Of a stretch of 20,527 nucleotides of DNA, positions 1 to 7,700 are shown piece by piece. The stretch lies in NCBI GenBank assembly GCA_021106775.1, contig JAIOTL010000204.1, positions 1 through 20,527 of the forward strand. Direction: 5' to 3'. Positions within the stretch are counted from its first letter, which is position 1. Each line of letters starts with the position of its first letter. The DNA comes from Planctomycetota bacterium (GTDB taxonomy: Bacteria > Planctomycetota > UBA8742 > SKZP01 > JAIOTL01). The notes under the pieces were generated by a model, which saw only the letters and a program-made list of their open reading frames with translations, ran no database searches and was not told where the DNA came from. A program made the position numbers and the translations under genes.

Positions 1-1158
1 ACTTCATCTGTCGAGATAGAGTGTTTTGCGGATATCCTGAAGCTTGATATTGAATGGATTGACATTGCTGACGCTTGTTTCTATCTTGAGATTGAACTCG
101 GTTGGGCGGACAATAATCAACGGGCACGGGCAGAGCTTATGTTGCAGGAGCTTGAGGATAAAGTCAGTAGAAAAATCCGTAGTTATGACAATGGAGAAAA
201 GCGTGTAAAAAAGCTTGTTTCCGTGATTTTTGAGTCGGGATTTCGCGTGGATTCAAGCGATCCTTACGGGCACAATCCTGAAAACCTTTATCTATCAAGC
301 GTTTTAACCCGCAAGCGCGGTTACTGCCTCTCGCTTTCGTTCGTCGCACTTGCCGTTGCTGAGCGCCTTAAACGCAGCAAAAACCTCATCATTCCCATTC
401 GCGGAGTACGTGCGCCGAGACATTTTTTCGTTCGCTACGTCAGCAAAAACAAAGGTTTGGAAAAGAATTTCGAGATGACAAGTTATGGTGCGACCCGCGA
501 CAAGTTCGATTATCTCAAAATGCTCGGTCTGCCGCTTGGTTATGTCAATTCCAGACCATATTTCCAAACGCTTGATAACAAACGCATTTTCAGCGACATG
601 CTCAATAATATCGGAGCAAATTTCATTTTGACGGACGATTATCCGAAAGCGCAGAAATGGCTGCAAACTGGGATGAAATTTGACGGTGTAAACCCGCAGC
701 CATATTACAATCTTGCGTATGTATATGAGAAGCAGAAGGAATTTTCACTGGCGATTAAAAATCTATCAAAAGCAATAAATCTTGATGCAAACTTCTACGA
801 GGCACTAATTGCACGAGGCAGACTTTACTGTGAACAGGGGAATCCGAAGGAAGGTTTGAAGGATTTAAAGTATGCTATCGAGAATTACAAAACTCGGCAT
901 GAAGCGTATCTTATGCGCGGTGTTCATTTCGCTAAGAACAAAGAATACTACGCTGCTTTAACCGATATATTAAGAGCAAAAAAACTCAGCCCACTCGATA
1001 AAGATACCAACACAAACCTGCTAAATCTTTATCTCAGACAGAATATGCTCGTTGAAGCTGAGGCAATTGTTGAAATTCTTAGGAAAATCGCTCCAGATAC
1101 TGCTCAGACTAAGGAATTGATAGAAATCTTCGAAACTCTGAAAAATGAGAAAAAATAA
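1..1158 (+). CDS. SirB1-like transglutaminase-fold protein with C-terminal TPR repeats (5' truncated)
   Basis: The frame is open from base 1 through the first internal Met at 139, so the gene begins before the window. Numbering from base 1, residues about 87-160 match the SirB1/transglutaminase-like family: a DPYGHNPENLYL stretch, then KRGYCLSLS with a Cys at 109, then APRHFFVRY with a His at 141, spaced like the Cys/His pair of papain-fold transglutaminases. The usual Asp position reads FEMT, so the acid may be Glu158. From about residue 203 to the end there are four or five TPR-like helical pairs, for example NLAYVYEKQKEFSLAIKNL. SirB1-family proteins are poorly understood, and many may act in protein binding rather than catalysis. 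The kinase gene follows after 54 bases on the same strand, suggesting co-transcription. No signal peptide can be judged because the N terminus is missing. The domain call is fairly sure; the biological role is unknown. Confidence 0.8.
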   Translation, partial: TSSVEIECFADILKLDIEWIDIADACFYLEIELGWADNNQRARAELMLQELEDKVSRKIRSYDNGEKRVKKLVSVIFESGFRVDSSDPYGHNPENLYLSSVLTRKRGYCLSLSFVALAVAERLKRSKNLIIPIRGVRAPRHFFVRYVSKNKGLEKNFEMTSYGATRDKFDYLKMLGLPLGYVNSRPYFQTLDNKRIFSDMLNNIGANFILTDDYPKAQKWLQTGMKFDGVNPQPYYNLAYVYEKQKEFSLAIKNLSKAINLDANFYEALIARGRLYCEQGNPKEGLKDLKYAIENYKTRHEAYLMRGVHFAKNKEYYAALTDILRAKKLSPLDKDTNTNLLNLYLRQNMLVEAEAIVEILRKIAPDTAQTKELIEIFETLKNEKK

Positions 1159-1203
1159 CTTCTGGGACACAACAAAGTAAGTATTATAATTATTGAAAAT
1201 TTT

Positions 1204-1207
1204 GAGG
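1204..1207 (+). promoter_or_regulatory. Shine-Dalgarno GAGG supporting the GTG start of the kinase gene
   Basis: GAGG lies five bases before the GTG at 1213. It supports this rare start codon; an overlapping ATG at 1211 is in a different frame. Confidence 0.6.
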
Positions 1208-1212
1208 TTAAT

Positions 1213-2691
1213 GTGGCAGTAAATTCCAATGACCTTGCGTTTGCAAGGTTGCTTGTTGAACTGGAGATATCATCTTTAGAGGTTGTTAAAGCAAACCTTA
1301 ACGAGCTTGAGATGCAAAAAAAGCAAGGTGAATCGAACTTGAATCTCGGCGTAATGATGTATCGCAAGAATCTCATTACCGATGAAGATTTGAGGAAAAT
1401 AAAACGTCGGCACAAGGAAAGAATTCAACAAACAAAAAAAACTAAACATGAGCCTCAACCTAGGGCAACCCCACATGTCCAGAAAACAAAGCATGATGTT
1501 GATGATTCTCTGATAAACAAACAGTTCGGCTCATATATTATTCGTCGCTTGTTGGGTACAGGTGGTATGGGCAAAGTATATCTCGGTGAAAATCCGCTTT
1601 TGAACAAATTCGCAGCGATAAAAGTCCTTTCGTACCAATATGCTAAGGATGAGCATTATCTGAAGCGTTTTTATCGTGAAGCGAAGATGGCAGCGGCAAT
1701 TCAGCATCCGAATATTGTACAGGTTTACGATTTTGGGCAGGAACACGGATTGAATTATCTTGTTATGGAGTATGTTGACGGTGAAACCCTTGAGGATAAA
1801 ATAAAGCGAGAGAAGAAATTGTCGATTACCGAAGCGATTCGCATTCATATGGATGTACTAAAGGGTATGAAAACAGCACATTCACAGGAGATTATCCATC
1901 GCGACATTAAGCCTGAAAACATTATGATAACCAAGAACAATGAGGTTAAACTTACTGACATGGGGCTTGCCAGACACAAAGACCCTACTCAGTCGGAAGC
2001 ACTGACAATTGAGGGGCAAGCGTTGGGTACACCGAGGTTTATGGCGCCTGAGCAAGCACTGGGAGAAGCAATCGACTCAAGAACCGATTTCTATGCACTT
2101 GGGGTGTCGCTATATCATTCGATTTGTGGCGAATTTCCGTATCCAGGCAAAAAACCAGTGGAAATTCTGCGCAATATGCTGAGAAATGTCCCAATTCCGC
2201 TTAAGATTCATTTACCAAGCGTGCCGGATTATGTGAACAGAATTGTGATGAAGCTCATTTCGAAATCAAAGATACATCGTTTCAGTACCGCTGATAATAC
2301 CCTCCATGCACTTGAGAAATGTATTCAAGCAATTGAATCTCCGAAAGAAATTACCGAATTTAGGGGTGCAGATGTTGCAGAATTCGATGCGATTCAAGAA
2401 GTACCGAAACCGAAGAAAAAATCTGGACGCAAAGCACCGTTACCTCCGAGCATACGTAGTGTAGCAGAAGTCAAGCCAGAGAAAGTTAAATCGTCAAACC
2501 TTTTGCTGATTATCGTTATAATCGTTCTATTTATTCTTCTTGTTGCTGCGGGATTCGTAATTTACATGCTTGCCATTCAAAAACCTGGTCAGGCATATGA
2601 AAATTCAAACAACAAAAAAACATACGCAATCCATGAAAACGTTCTCACAACGTCAATTGAACAGGATTTAATAACTCAGGATACTCGATAA
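1213..2691 (+). CDS. Membrane-anchored Hanks-type Ser/Thr protein kinase
   Basis: This 492-residue protein has an intact kinase core. The glycine loop GTGGMG is at 115-120, the ATP-binding Lys at 137 (AIKVL), the catalytic loop HRDIKPEN starts at 229 with Asp231, and the magnesium motif is DMG at 249-251 instead of DFG. The APE motif is at 278-280. Residues 1-75 form a separate helical module containing two similar segments, around ARLLVELEISSLEVVKANL and GVMMYRKNLITDEDLRKI. It resembles the GspE/MshE N-terminal-like domains found before some bacterial kinases. A basic Pro/Lys-rich linker leads to one membrane helix at about 430-455 and a short outside tail, so the kinase faces the cytoplasm. 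The stop codon touches the ATG of the permease gene, implying translational coupling. The DMG change is probably tolerated, since DLG is common in bacterial kinases. The substrate is unknown. Confidence 0.93.
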   Translation: MAVNSNDLAFARLLVELEISSLEVVKANLNELEMQKKQGESNLNLGVMMYRKNLITDEDLRKIKRRHKERIQQTKKTKHEPQPRATPHVQKTKHDVDDSLINKQFGSYIIRRLLGTGGMGKVYLGENPLLNKFAAIKVLSYQYAKDEHYLKRFYREAKMAAAIQHPNIVQVYDFGQEHGLNYLVMEYVDGETLEDKIKREKKLSITEAIRIHMDVLKGMKTAHSQEIIHRDIKPENIMITKNNEVKLTDMGLARHKDPTQSEALTIEGQALGTPRFMAPEQALGEAIDSRTDFYALGVSLYHSICGEFPYPGKKPVEILRNMLRNVPIPLKIHLPSVPDYVNRIVMKLISKSKIHRFSTADNTLHALEKCIQAIESPKEITEFRGADVAEFDAIQEVPKPKKKSGRKAPLPPSIRSVAEVKPEKVKSSNLLLIIVIIVLFILLVAAGFVIYMLAIQKPGQAYENSNNKKTYAIHENVLTTSIEQDLITQDTR

Positions 2692-3891
2692 ATGCTGCGA
2701 TATTTATTCGGCACAAAAATTGACAGATATTTCTACAAAGAGCTGATAGTCTCAATTATTCTCGTTTATATTGGGGTGCTTAGTATCTTTATTATGCTCG
2801 ATTTCGCGAGTAATTCCGATTTTTTAAATGCAGTTTTGAGAAGCAGGCTAAAGGAATACGAAGCGAATCTTGCACAAATCGATGAGAATACAAAATCGGA
2901 AACCGTGCTGGAAATCAACAATACACCCATTGAAAAACCTACATTTCTAGATATTGTGCTGAAGCATTATCTGAGCCAGCTTCCGTTCCTCATTTACCTG
3001 CTGACACCAATTGTTACAACACTGGCAATATCATTCACCGTTATTCGAATGTCGGGCACAAACGAGTTCCTGATAATGAAAACAAGCGGAATTCCTATCA
3101 GAAGGGTTTTGCGACCGGCATTAATGAGTGTGCTGATAATATCGACATTGTTGCTGGCATATAATGCATGGGGACTTCCCGCTTTCGTGAAAGTTATGCA
3201 TGAAAACCGTGTATCTGTCGAGCGCAAAAGAGGGTTTCGGAATTTAATGATGACAGACCCTAACGGCATAATTCTTTATGCAGGTTATTATGAGAACAAG
3301 CCCATGAAAGGGACCGATATATTTGCCATTGAGTCGAAGAATGACCTGCTTAGGGTAACCGAGGCTGAAACTCTCGAATATAAGTACGGCAAAGGCTGGA
3401 TGCTTGGAAAAGGACTTGTTCGCCAAGTTAAGAAAGTAAATGTTGATGGAATCGAGTATCAGCAGATGACAACCATTGAGGAGTTTGATGCAGGTGTTAA
3501 GAAGTTGAATTTCAAGGTAAAGCCTGGGAATATGGGCAAGGAAGCACTTATGCTGTTGGAGGAAAAATCAATTTCCGAATTATTCGATTTGGTAAAGAAA
3601 AAGCCGCAATGGACTGCGCCGAAAGTTCAGCTTCACCGCAACTTCGCATTTCCACTGGCACCTTTACTGCTTTACCTGATTACAATCTCGCTTATATTGA
3701 ACAATCAGAATCGAAACATGCTCATTGGCGTGGGTTTGTCAATATTGTTCTCATTTGGATATTATGGGGCGGTAATTGTCGCCTCAGGTGCAGCGATTCA
3801 GGGAGATATTGAGTCAGATTACGCGATTGCATCGGCAACAGTGCCATTTGCGCTGTTTGGTTTTATTCTGTACCTTCGAATAAAATCCTGA
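2692..3891 (+). CDS. LptF/LptG (YjgP/YjgQ)-family permease
   Basis: The 399-residue protein has the six-helix plan of LptF/LptG, the inner-membrane permeases that pass lipopolysaccharide from the LptB2 ATPase to the periplasmic LptC/LptA bridge. Helices are seen at about 18-37, 95-118, 139-158, 315-334, 340-363 and 378-396. A beta-rich periplasmic domain lies between helices 3 and 4. The N-terminal KIDRYFYKELIVSIILV and the cytoplasmic GTNEFLIMKTSGIPIRRVLRP after helix 2 are typical of the family. The loop after helix 1 carries an insertion of about 40 charged residues (roughly 43-85). Its ATG follows the kinase stop without a gap. Only one permease is present, so the LptF/LptG partner must lie elsewhere. 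Which of the two it represents cannot be decided from this sequence. Confidence 0.88.
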   Translation: MLRYLFGTKIDRYFYKELIVSIILVYIGVLSIFIMLDFASNSDFLNAVLRSRLKEYEANLAQIDENTKSETVLEINNTPIEKPTFLDIVLKHYLSQLPFLIYLLTPIVTTLAISFTVIRMSGTNEFLIMKTSGIPIRRVLRPALMSVLIISTLLLAYNAWGLPAFVKVMHENRVSVERKRGFRNLMMTDPNGIILYAGYYENKPMKGTDIFAIESKNDLLRVTEAETLEYKYGKGWMLGKGLVRQVKKVNVDGIEYQQMTTIEEFDAGVKKLNFKVKPGNMGKEALMLLEEKSISELFDLVKKKPQWTAPKVQLHRNFAFPLAPLLLYLITISLILNNQNRNMLIGVGLSILFSFGYYGAVIVASGAAIQGDIESDYAIASATVPFALFGFILYLRIKS

Positions 3892-3923
3892 AAAACCAGT
3901 AATCGAATAGAAATAACGCTTTT

Positions 3924-4000
3924 GTCATTCCCAACTTGATTGGGAATACAGAAGTTACAATGCCCAAAAATACCTGGATTCCTGCTTTCGCTGGAATGAC
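3924..4000. repeat. Palindromic interspersed repeat, copy A (two inverted hairpin modules)
   Basis: The 77-bp element starts GTCATTCCCAACTTGATTGG and ends CTTTCGCTGGAATGAC. Its termini GTCATTCC/GGAATGAC are inverted repeats, and each end is itself a hairpin. It is in the opposite orientation to the copies at 18561 and 19226 and is the most diverged, with CTGTATT for CTGGATT and one mispaired stem base. It lies between the convergent permease and cdaA genes, where its hairpins may end transcription from both sides. Confidence 0.85.
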
Positions 4001-4009
4001 AAAGGACAT

Positions 4010-4828
4010 TTATTCTGTAATCTTCATATCCGCTGATATTTCGACTTTTTCACGGAAGAAATCGGTGAGAATTTTGTACAAACCGTCACGATCAATCCCG
4101 CGTTTGAGCAGACCGTCTCGCGCAACACTTATCAACCCCGTCTCCTCGCTGACAATCACCGAAAGTGAATCAGATTGCTCGGTTATGCCGATTCCCGCTC
4201 TATGCCTTGTCCCAATACGGCGTGAAATGTTCGGGTTGTCGCTCAGAGGAAGCAAACATGCCGCTGCCAGAATTCTATCGTTGCGAATAATCACAGCACC
4301 ATCATGCAAGGCAGTTCCCTTGTAAAACAGTGTTGTCAATAGCTCGGAAGAGAATTTGCTGTCAAGGGTAACACCTCTTTCTGTAAACTGTGTGAGATTT
4401 ACACCTTTTTCGATGACCATTAACGCGCCGGTCTTGTTTTGTGCCATGCGCGTCGTCGCATTCACGATAATGTTGATGATTTTCTCAGTTTCAGTGCCAA
4501 AGAAAGTACCAAGAATACGAGTCTGCGAAATACGTATCAGACCACGACGGAATTCGTATTGGAATATGATAAGTATTGCAATTACAAGATAACCGAGGAT
4601 ACTTTTGAGGATATAAACAATGCGGAAAAGCTCAAAAACGACAGAAAGTGCTAACATGCCGAAAACATACAAGGTCAGTAATATCAACATCCCCTTGAGT
4701 ATTGAAGCTCCACCGGTCTTTTTAAGAAACATGTAAAGGCTGTACAATGTGAAAAAAATCAGACCGACTTCTATTGCAATTCTCAAAGGCTCAGAGATAC
4801 TGATAGGATCAATAAGCATGAAATGCAT
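4010..4828 (-). CDS. cdaA: Diadenylate cyclase (c-di-AMP synthase), membrane-bound CdaA type
   Basis: The enzyme makes cyclic di-AMP from two ATP. The 272-residue length and plan match CdaA/DacA: three N-terminal membrane helices (about 14-34, 44-66 and 72-91), a short linker, and a DisA_N cyclase domain from about 100. The catalytic DGA motif is at 176-178 (GTALHDGAVII), and RHR is at 208-210 (IGTRHRAGIGI). SEET follows at 227-230. All key residues are present, so it should be active. In Firmicutes cdaA sits with cdaR and glmM; here neither neighbour is present, and the gene stands alone, convergent with the permease and divergent from the lipoprotein gene. No strong Shine-Dalgarno is seen, and Met4 is an alternative start. 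c-di-AMP usually controls potassium and osmolyte balance and cell-wall homeostasis; that role is inferred for this organism. Confidence 0.95.
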   Translation of the reverse strand: MHFMLIDPISISEPLRIAIEVGLIFFTLYSLYMFLKKTGGASILKGMLILLTLYVFGMLALSVVFELFRIVYILKSILGYLVIAILIIFQYEFRRGLIRISQTRILGTFFGTETEKIINIIVNATTRMAQNKTGALMVIEKGVNLTQFTERGVTLDSKFSSELLTTLFYKGTALHDGAVIIRNDRILAAACLLPLSDNPNISRRIGTRHRAGIGITEQSDSLSVIVSEETGLISVARDGLLKRGIDRDGLYKILTDFFREKVEISADMKITE

Positions 4829-4923
4829 TTGTGCATCTTTCGGTTCATACCTTACGGGCTATTAATTGTTAACGATATATCGGATAAACGCAAGTGAAAT
4901 TATCAACATACCCCTTTTTTAAC

Positions 4924-4939
4924 AGAAAATATATTTTCT
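4924..4939. promoter_or_regulatory. 16-bp perfect AT-rich palindrome in a divergent intergenic region
   Basis: AGAAAATATATTTTCT is a perfect palindrome in the 181-bp gap between cdaA and the divergent lipoprotein gene. It could be an operator serving either gene. Such AT-only palindromes can also arise by chance, and no clear promoter boxes were found beside it. Confidence 0.3.
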
Positions 4940-5009
4940 TTTTCAAAATTACTACTGTAAGATTCTGACAAAAGCAAATGTATTGTGTATATTGAATATC
5001 GGTGTAAAA

Positions 5010-6056
5010 ATGAGAATAGAATTATGTATAGTATTATTGTTTCTGCTGATGTTTTTGGGATGCAGCGTCGAGGAAGAATTTCCAACTGAACGCGATATGC
5101 TGACATCCAGGATAGAGAAGCAGAAGAACGAATTGGACTCGATATTTTCAGACGAAATACTTGTTCGGCACAAATTCAAGCTGTTGCAGAATCCTGACCT
5201 GATGAGCGAAAAAGACTTTTTGGTTAAAATCGACGAAATTAACTCGCGCAAAATCCATGCTGAGACCTTGTTCGCCTTAAAACTCCGAAAATACTACAAA
5301 CAGTTCAAGTACACAACTGCTTACAATGAGGTCGTAAATCTATACATCATGCCTAAAATCAAGATCATACACGACTTGAAACGATTCGCAGAAGATATTA
5401 AGCGTAAACAGATTATCAGCGAAATGATAGAAGAATACAAAAAGGGGAAATTGCAGGATAAGCAGGTTTTGCGGTTCCTTCAGGAATATAAGAAAGGGAG
5501 ACCAGCAAAATATACAGATAACTCGATAATCGACTCAGAATCGTCGATTTTGTTCAATGAAATATTTAACGTACAATACAGCATAATCGAGAAGTATATT
5601 GGTGCATATTTGACGCAGCTTCAACGCGATTTTAGCGATTTCGAAGAGGTTCGCGAAATTGACGATGAGATTGTGCGACCGTACTACAAACAGCTTATTT
5701 CATCACTGCCAAAGGACAATAAAAAGCTGACAAAAGACGAGAAAGCAGTATTGCACGGTCATCTATCGAAAATAAAAAAATTGTTTCCTTATTCAGATTT
5801 AACTGTGAAGGCGGAGCGAAAACTAATCCCTCTCACAGCGAAGAAGCAATTGTCGGAGCTAACTGGAACACCGTTAATATTTTTCTTGCTGATTCTAATG
5901 CTTATTACCTTCGGCTATACTCTGTGTCTTCGTGGATACCTTAAACACAAGCAATCTGAGCTTGAGGTTAGTGAGGTATACAAGCCCATTGCCGATTCAC
6001 AAAGTGATGATTTTGAGATTGATAATGAGGTTTCGTCAAGGATTGTGGAGGATTAG
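5010..6056 (+). CDS. Predicted lipoprotein with C-terminal transmembrane helix, unknown function
   Basis: I do not recognise this family. Starting at the ATG at 5010 gives 348 residues with a lipoprotein signal peptide: MRIE, a hydrophobic stretch, and the lipobox FLGC with the lipidated Cys at 18. An upstream TTG at 4983 would add nine residues and spoil the short N-region, so the ATG is preferred. The body is highly charged and helical, rich in Lys, Glu and aromatic residues. Near the C terminus a second hydrophobic segment (LIFFLLILMLITFGYTLCL) is followed by an acidic tail of about 45 residues. A lipidated N terminus with a C-terminal membrane helix suggests an inner-membrane protein whose periplasmic part is anchored at both ends, with the tail in the cytoplasm. 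The next gene, a NYN ribonuclease, starts right after the stop, so the two are co-translated. Confidence 0.75.
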   Translation: MRIELCIVLLFLLMFLGCSVEEEFPTERDMLTSRIEKQKNELDSIFSDEILVRHKFKLLQNPDLMSEKDFLVKIDEINSRKIHAETLFALKLRKYYKQFKYTTAYNEVVNLYIMPKIKIIHDLKRFAEDIKRKQIISEMIEEYKKGKLQDKQVLRFLQEYKKGRPAKYTDNSIIDSESSILFNEIFNVQYSIIEKYIGAYLTQLQRDFSDFEEVREIDDEIVRPYYKQLISSLPKDNKKLTKDEKAVLHGHLSKIKKLFPYSDLTVKAERKLIPLTAKKQLSELTGTPLIFFLLILMLITFGYTLCLRGYLKHKQSELEVSEVYKPIADSQSDDFEIDNEVSSRIVED

Positions 6057-6704
6057 ATGGCAAAAACCAGCAACAACAGCGGAAATCCTTCGGAGTTAAG
6101 CGAATACAACCTTGATGCATACAATATCATCTTCAAAATTGCGAGTCTTGGGCATATTGATATTTCATCGAACGATAAATTTACTCAGCTCAGAGATATT
6201 TCAGTGATGCAGATGAAGAATTACTTCATTCAGAGACGGACTAACGCCTCGTTTTTCTTCGACGGCAGAGGTCCGGGATGGTATTTAAACGGAAATCAGC
6301 ATCATTGTCAGTATGTGAGTATTATTTATTCGGGTGAAAAAACTGCGGATGCGCTGATGATAGAACATATTCGAACACATCCAAACGCCCGAAAAATCAC
6401 CGTTGTAACCGAGGATAACGAGATTCTAAGCGTTGCCAGGGCGCATAAATGCAGGATTATATCATCAACAGATTTTATCACGAGAATTACATCAATTGCG
6501 AACAAGGCTGAGAAGGAGCAATCAGGCAGATTTCCTTATGTAAAATCCAGTTCTAAACGTTCTAAAGCGAGTGAACGTAAGAAGAAAATCATCTCGCATA
6601 TGCATTTTGCAGATATTGAGGAGCAGTTCAGCAAAATCGATATGAATGATATTCTCAAGGAATTGGCGGAAGAAGACGGTATTGATTACGGTGATAACCC
6701 GTAA
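6057..6704 (+). CDS. YacP-like NYN-domain (PIN-fold) ribonuclease
   Basis: The 215-residue protein shows the YacP/Rae1-type NYN arrangement. LDAYNIIFKI at 19-28 supplies the first Asp (20) and Asn (23). The strand FFFDGRGP has Asp69, SGEKTADALMIEHI has Asp98, and ITVVTEDNEILSVARAHKCRIISSTDF has Asp120 and the closing S-x-D-F. These acidic residues form the metal-binding centre of PIN-like nucleases. In Bacillus, Rae1 cuts mRNA on the ribosome; that activity is only a model here. A basic stretch at about 163-177 may bind RNA, and an acidic tail follows. The ATG comes directly after the TAG of the lipoprotein gene, with GGAG inside that gene's end as ribosome binding site. The pairing of a nuclease with a membrane lipoprotein is unusual. 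It ends 15 bases from the convergent coiled-coil gene, with no evident terminator. Confidence 0.85.
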   Translation: MAKTSNNSGNPSELSEYNLDAYNIIFKIASLGHIDISSNDKFTQLRDISVMQMKNYFIQRRTNASFFFDGRGPGWYLNGNQHHCQYVSIIYSGEKTADALMIEHIRTHPNARKITVVTEDNEILSVARAHKCRIISSTDFITRITSIANKAEKEQSGRFPYVKSSSKRSKASERKKKIISHMHFADIEEQFSKIDMNDILKELAEEDGIDYGDNP

Positions 6705-6719
6705 AACTCGCCAGTTGGC

Positions 6720-7700
6720 TTACTGCTCGCCTTCAGGATTATACCCGAGATATTTCCGTAAATGCTCTTCCATCTTTCTGTTTCGCTCTTTTTCTCGGTT
6801 TGATTCTCTTTCAAGATTCTTCAGCTTATTTTTCAACTCATCGATTTCGTTAGAATTTTTTTTATTCGCCTCTTTAATCAATTTTTCCAATTCCATCATA
6901 TTCTCTCTGTTCTTCTTGTTTTCTTCGTTCATACGCTTTTGTATTCTCTGCAGTTGTTCGAGTAACTCTCTGACTGTTTGATTCAATCGATTAAGTTCTT
7001 GGTCTTTGCTTAGCAAGTCAGTCTCGACTTCCTTGATTCTGTTCATCAAACCCTGTACCTGTTTGTCGAGTTCCTTCGTATTTTTGTCGAGATTCTCAAT
7101 TTTCGACTTCATACCATCTATTTTTTCTTTGTTCTGCTTAATTTTGTTTTGGTTTTCATCAATTGACTTCTGATTTTTCGCTATCTCTTCTTTGTTTTTC
7201 TCGGCATCCTTTTTTAGCTCTGTTTGTTTTTGCTCCAGCGCGTCGGTTTCGAGTTCAAGCTTTTCTTGCGCGTTTTCCAATTTCTTAAGATTGCCTTGAG
7301 TTGTATCAATATCATTTTCAAATTCTGTTATTTTAGATTGGAAACCAGCAGCTTCTTTCCTACGTTCTTTATTCTCGTTTTTAAGATTCTTAACTTCATT
7401 CTCAGTTTCAGTCTGTTCGGTAATAGTATTCTCAATCTGCTTAAATATTGAATTGCGTTCAATATCAAGTATTTCAACATTTCTTGTTGCTTTCTGAATG
7501 TCATAATTCAGCAAGCGCCTTTCTTTGCGGTCGCTGTCTTTCACGATTATGTAAACGAACAGAATCCCTAGCAGCATAAATGCCAGAATTACCACCAAAA
7601 TCGGATTGGCTGGTCCGCCGATTCTATGCGGTTTACCAGGCAAATTCTGCGTTCTCATAAACATATCTTTTTTATGGTTTCCCGATATATTTTCGCTCAT
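6720..7700 (-). CDS. Single-pass membrane protein with long coiled coil (second of tandem pair)
   Basis: I recognise no named family. The 326-residue protein has a basic N-terminal segment of about 30 residues, one membrane helix at about 32-53 (GGPANPILVVILAFMLLG), then an almost unbroken Lys/Glu/Asn/Gln-rich coiled coil from about 58 to 315. It ends in a short tail, RKYLGYNPEGEQ. The basic side lies before the helix, so the coiled coil should project into the periplasm. Its ATG overlaps the stop of the upstream gene by four bases (ATGA), with GAGGAG nine bases upstream. The two proteins share the order basic tail, P-A-N before the helix, coiled coil, then an RK-x-G/Y-x-PxG-type ending, suggesting duplication. 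Low-complexity coiled coils match many unrelated proteins, so homology searches need care. Hetero-oligomer formation is plausible but inferred. Confidence 0.75.
   Translation of the reverse strand: MSENISGNHKKDMFMRTQNLPGKPHRIGGPANPILVVILAFMLLGILFVYIIVKDSDRKERRLLNYDIQKATRNVEILDIERNSIFKQIENTITEQTETENEVKNLKNENKERRKEAAGFQSKITEFENDIDTTQGNLKKLENAQEKLELETDALEQKQTELKKDAEKNKEEIAKNQKSIDENQNKIKQNKEKIDGMKSKIENLDKNTKELDKQVQGLMNRIKEVETDLLSKDQELNRLNQTVRELLEQLQRIQKRMNEENKKNRENMMELEKLIKEANKKNSNEIDELKNKLKNLERESNREKERNRKMEEHLRKYLGYNPEGEQ

Noticed and set aside
249..666. Minus-strand open frames opposite the SirB1/TPR gene
   Set aside because: The plus strand encodes clear conserved domains over the same region.
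1957..1965. DMG in place of DFG as evidence for a pseudokinase
   Set aside because: Asp is retained, and Lys137, Asp231 and Asn236 are present; a hydrophobic change in the middle position is common in active bacterial kinases.
3924..4000. CRISPR-like repeat
   Set aside because: The copies are scattered, single and internally palindromic, with no regular array, spacers or cas genes.
4983..5009. TTG start for the lipoprotein gene
   Set aside because: The ATG at 5010 gives a normal short N-region and lipobox Cys at 18; the TTG form does not.
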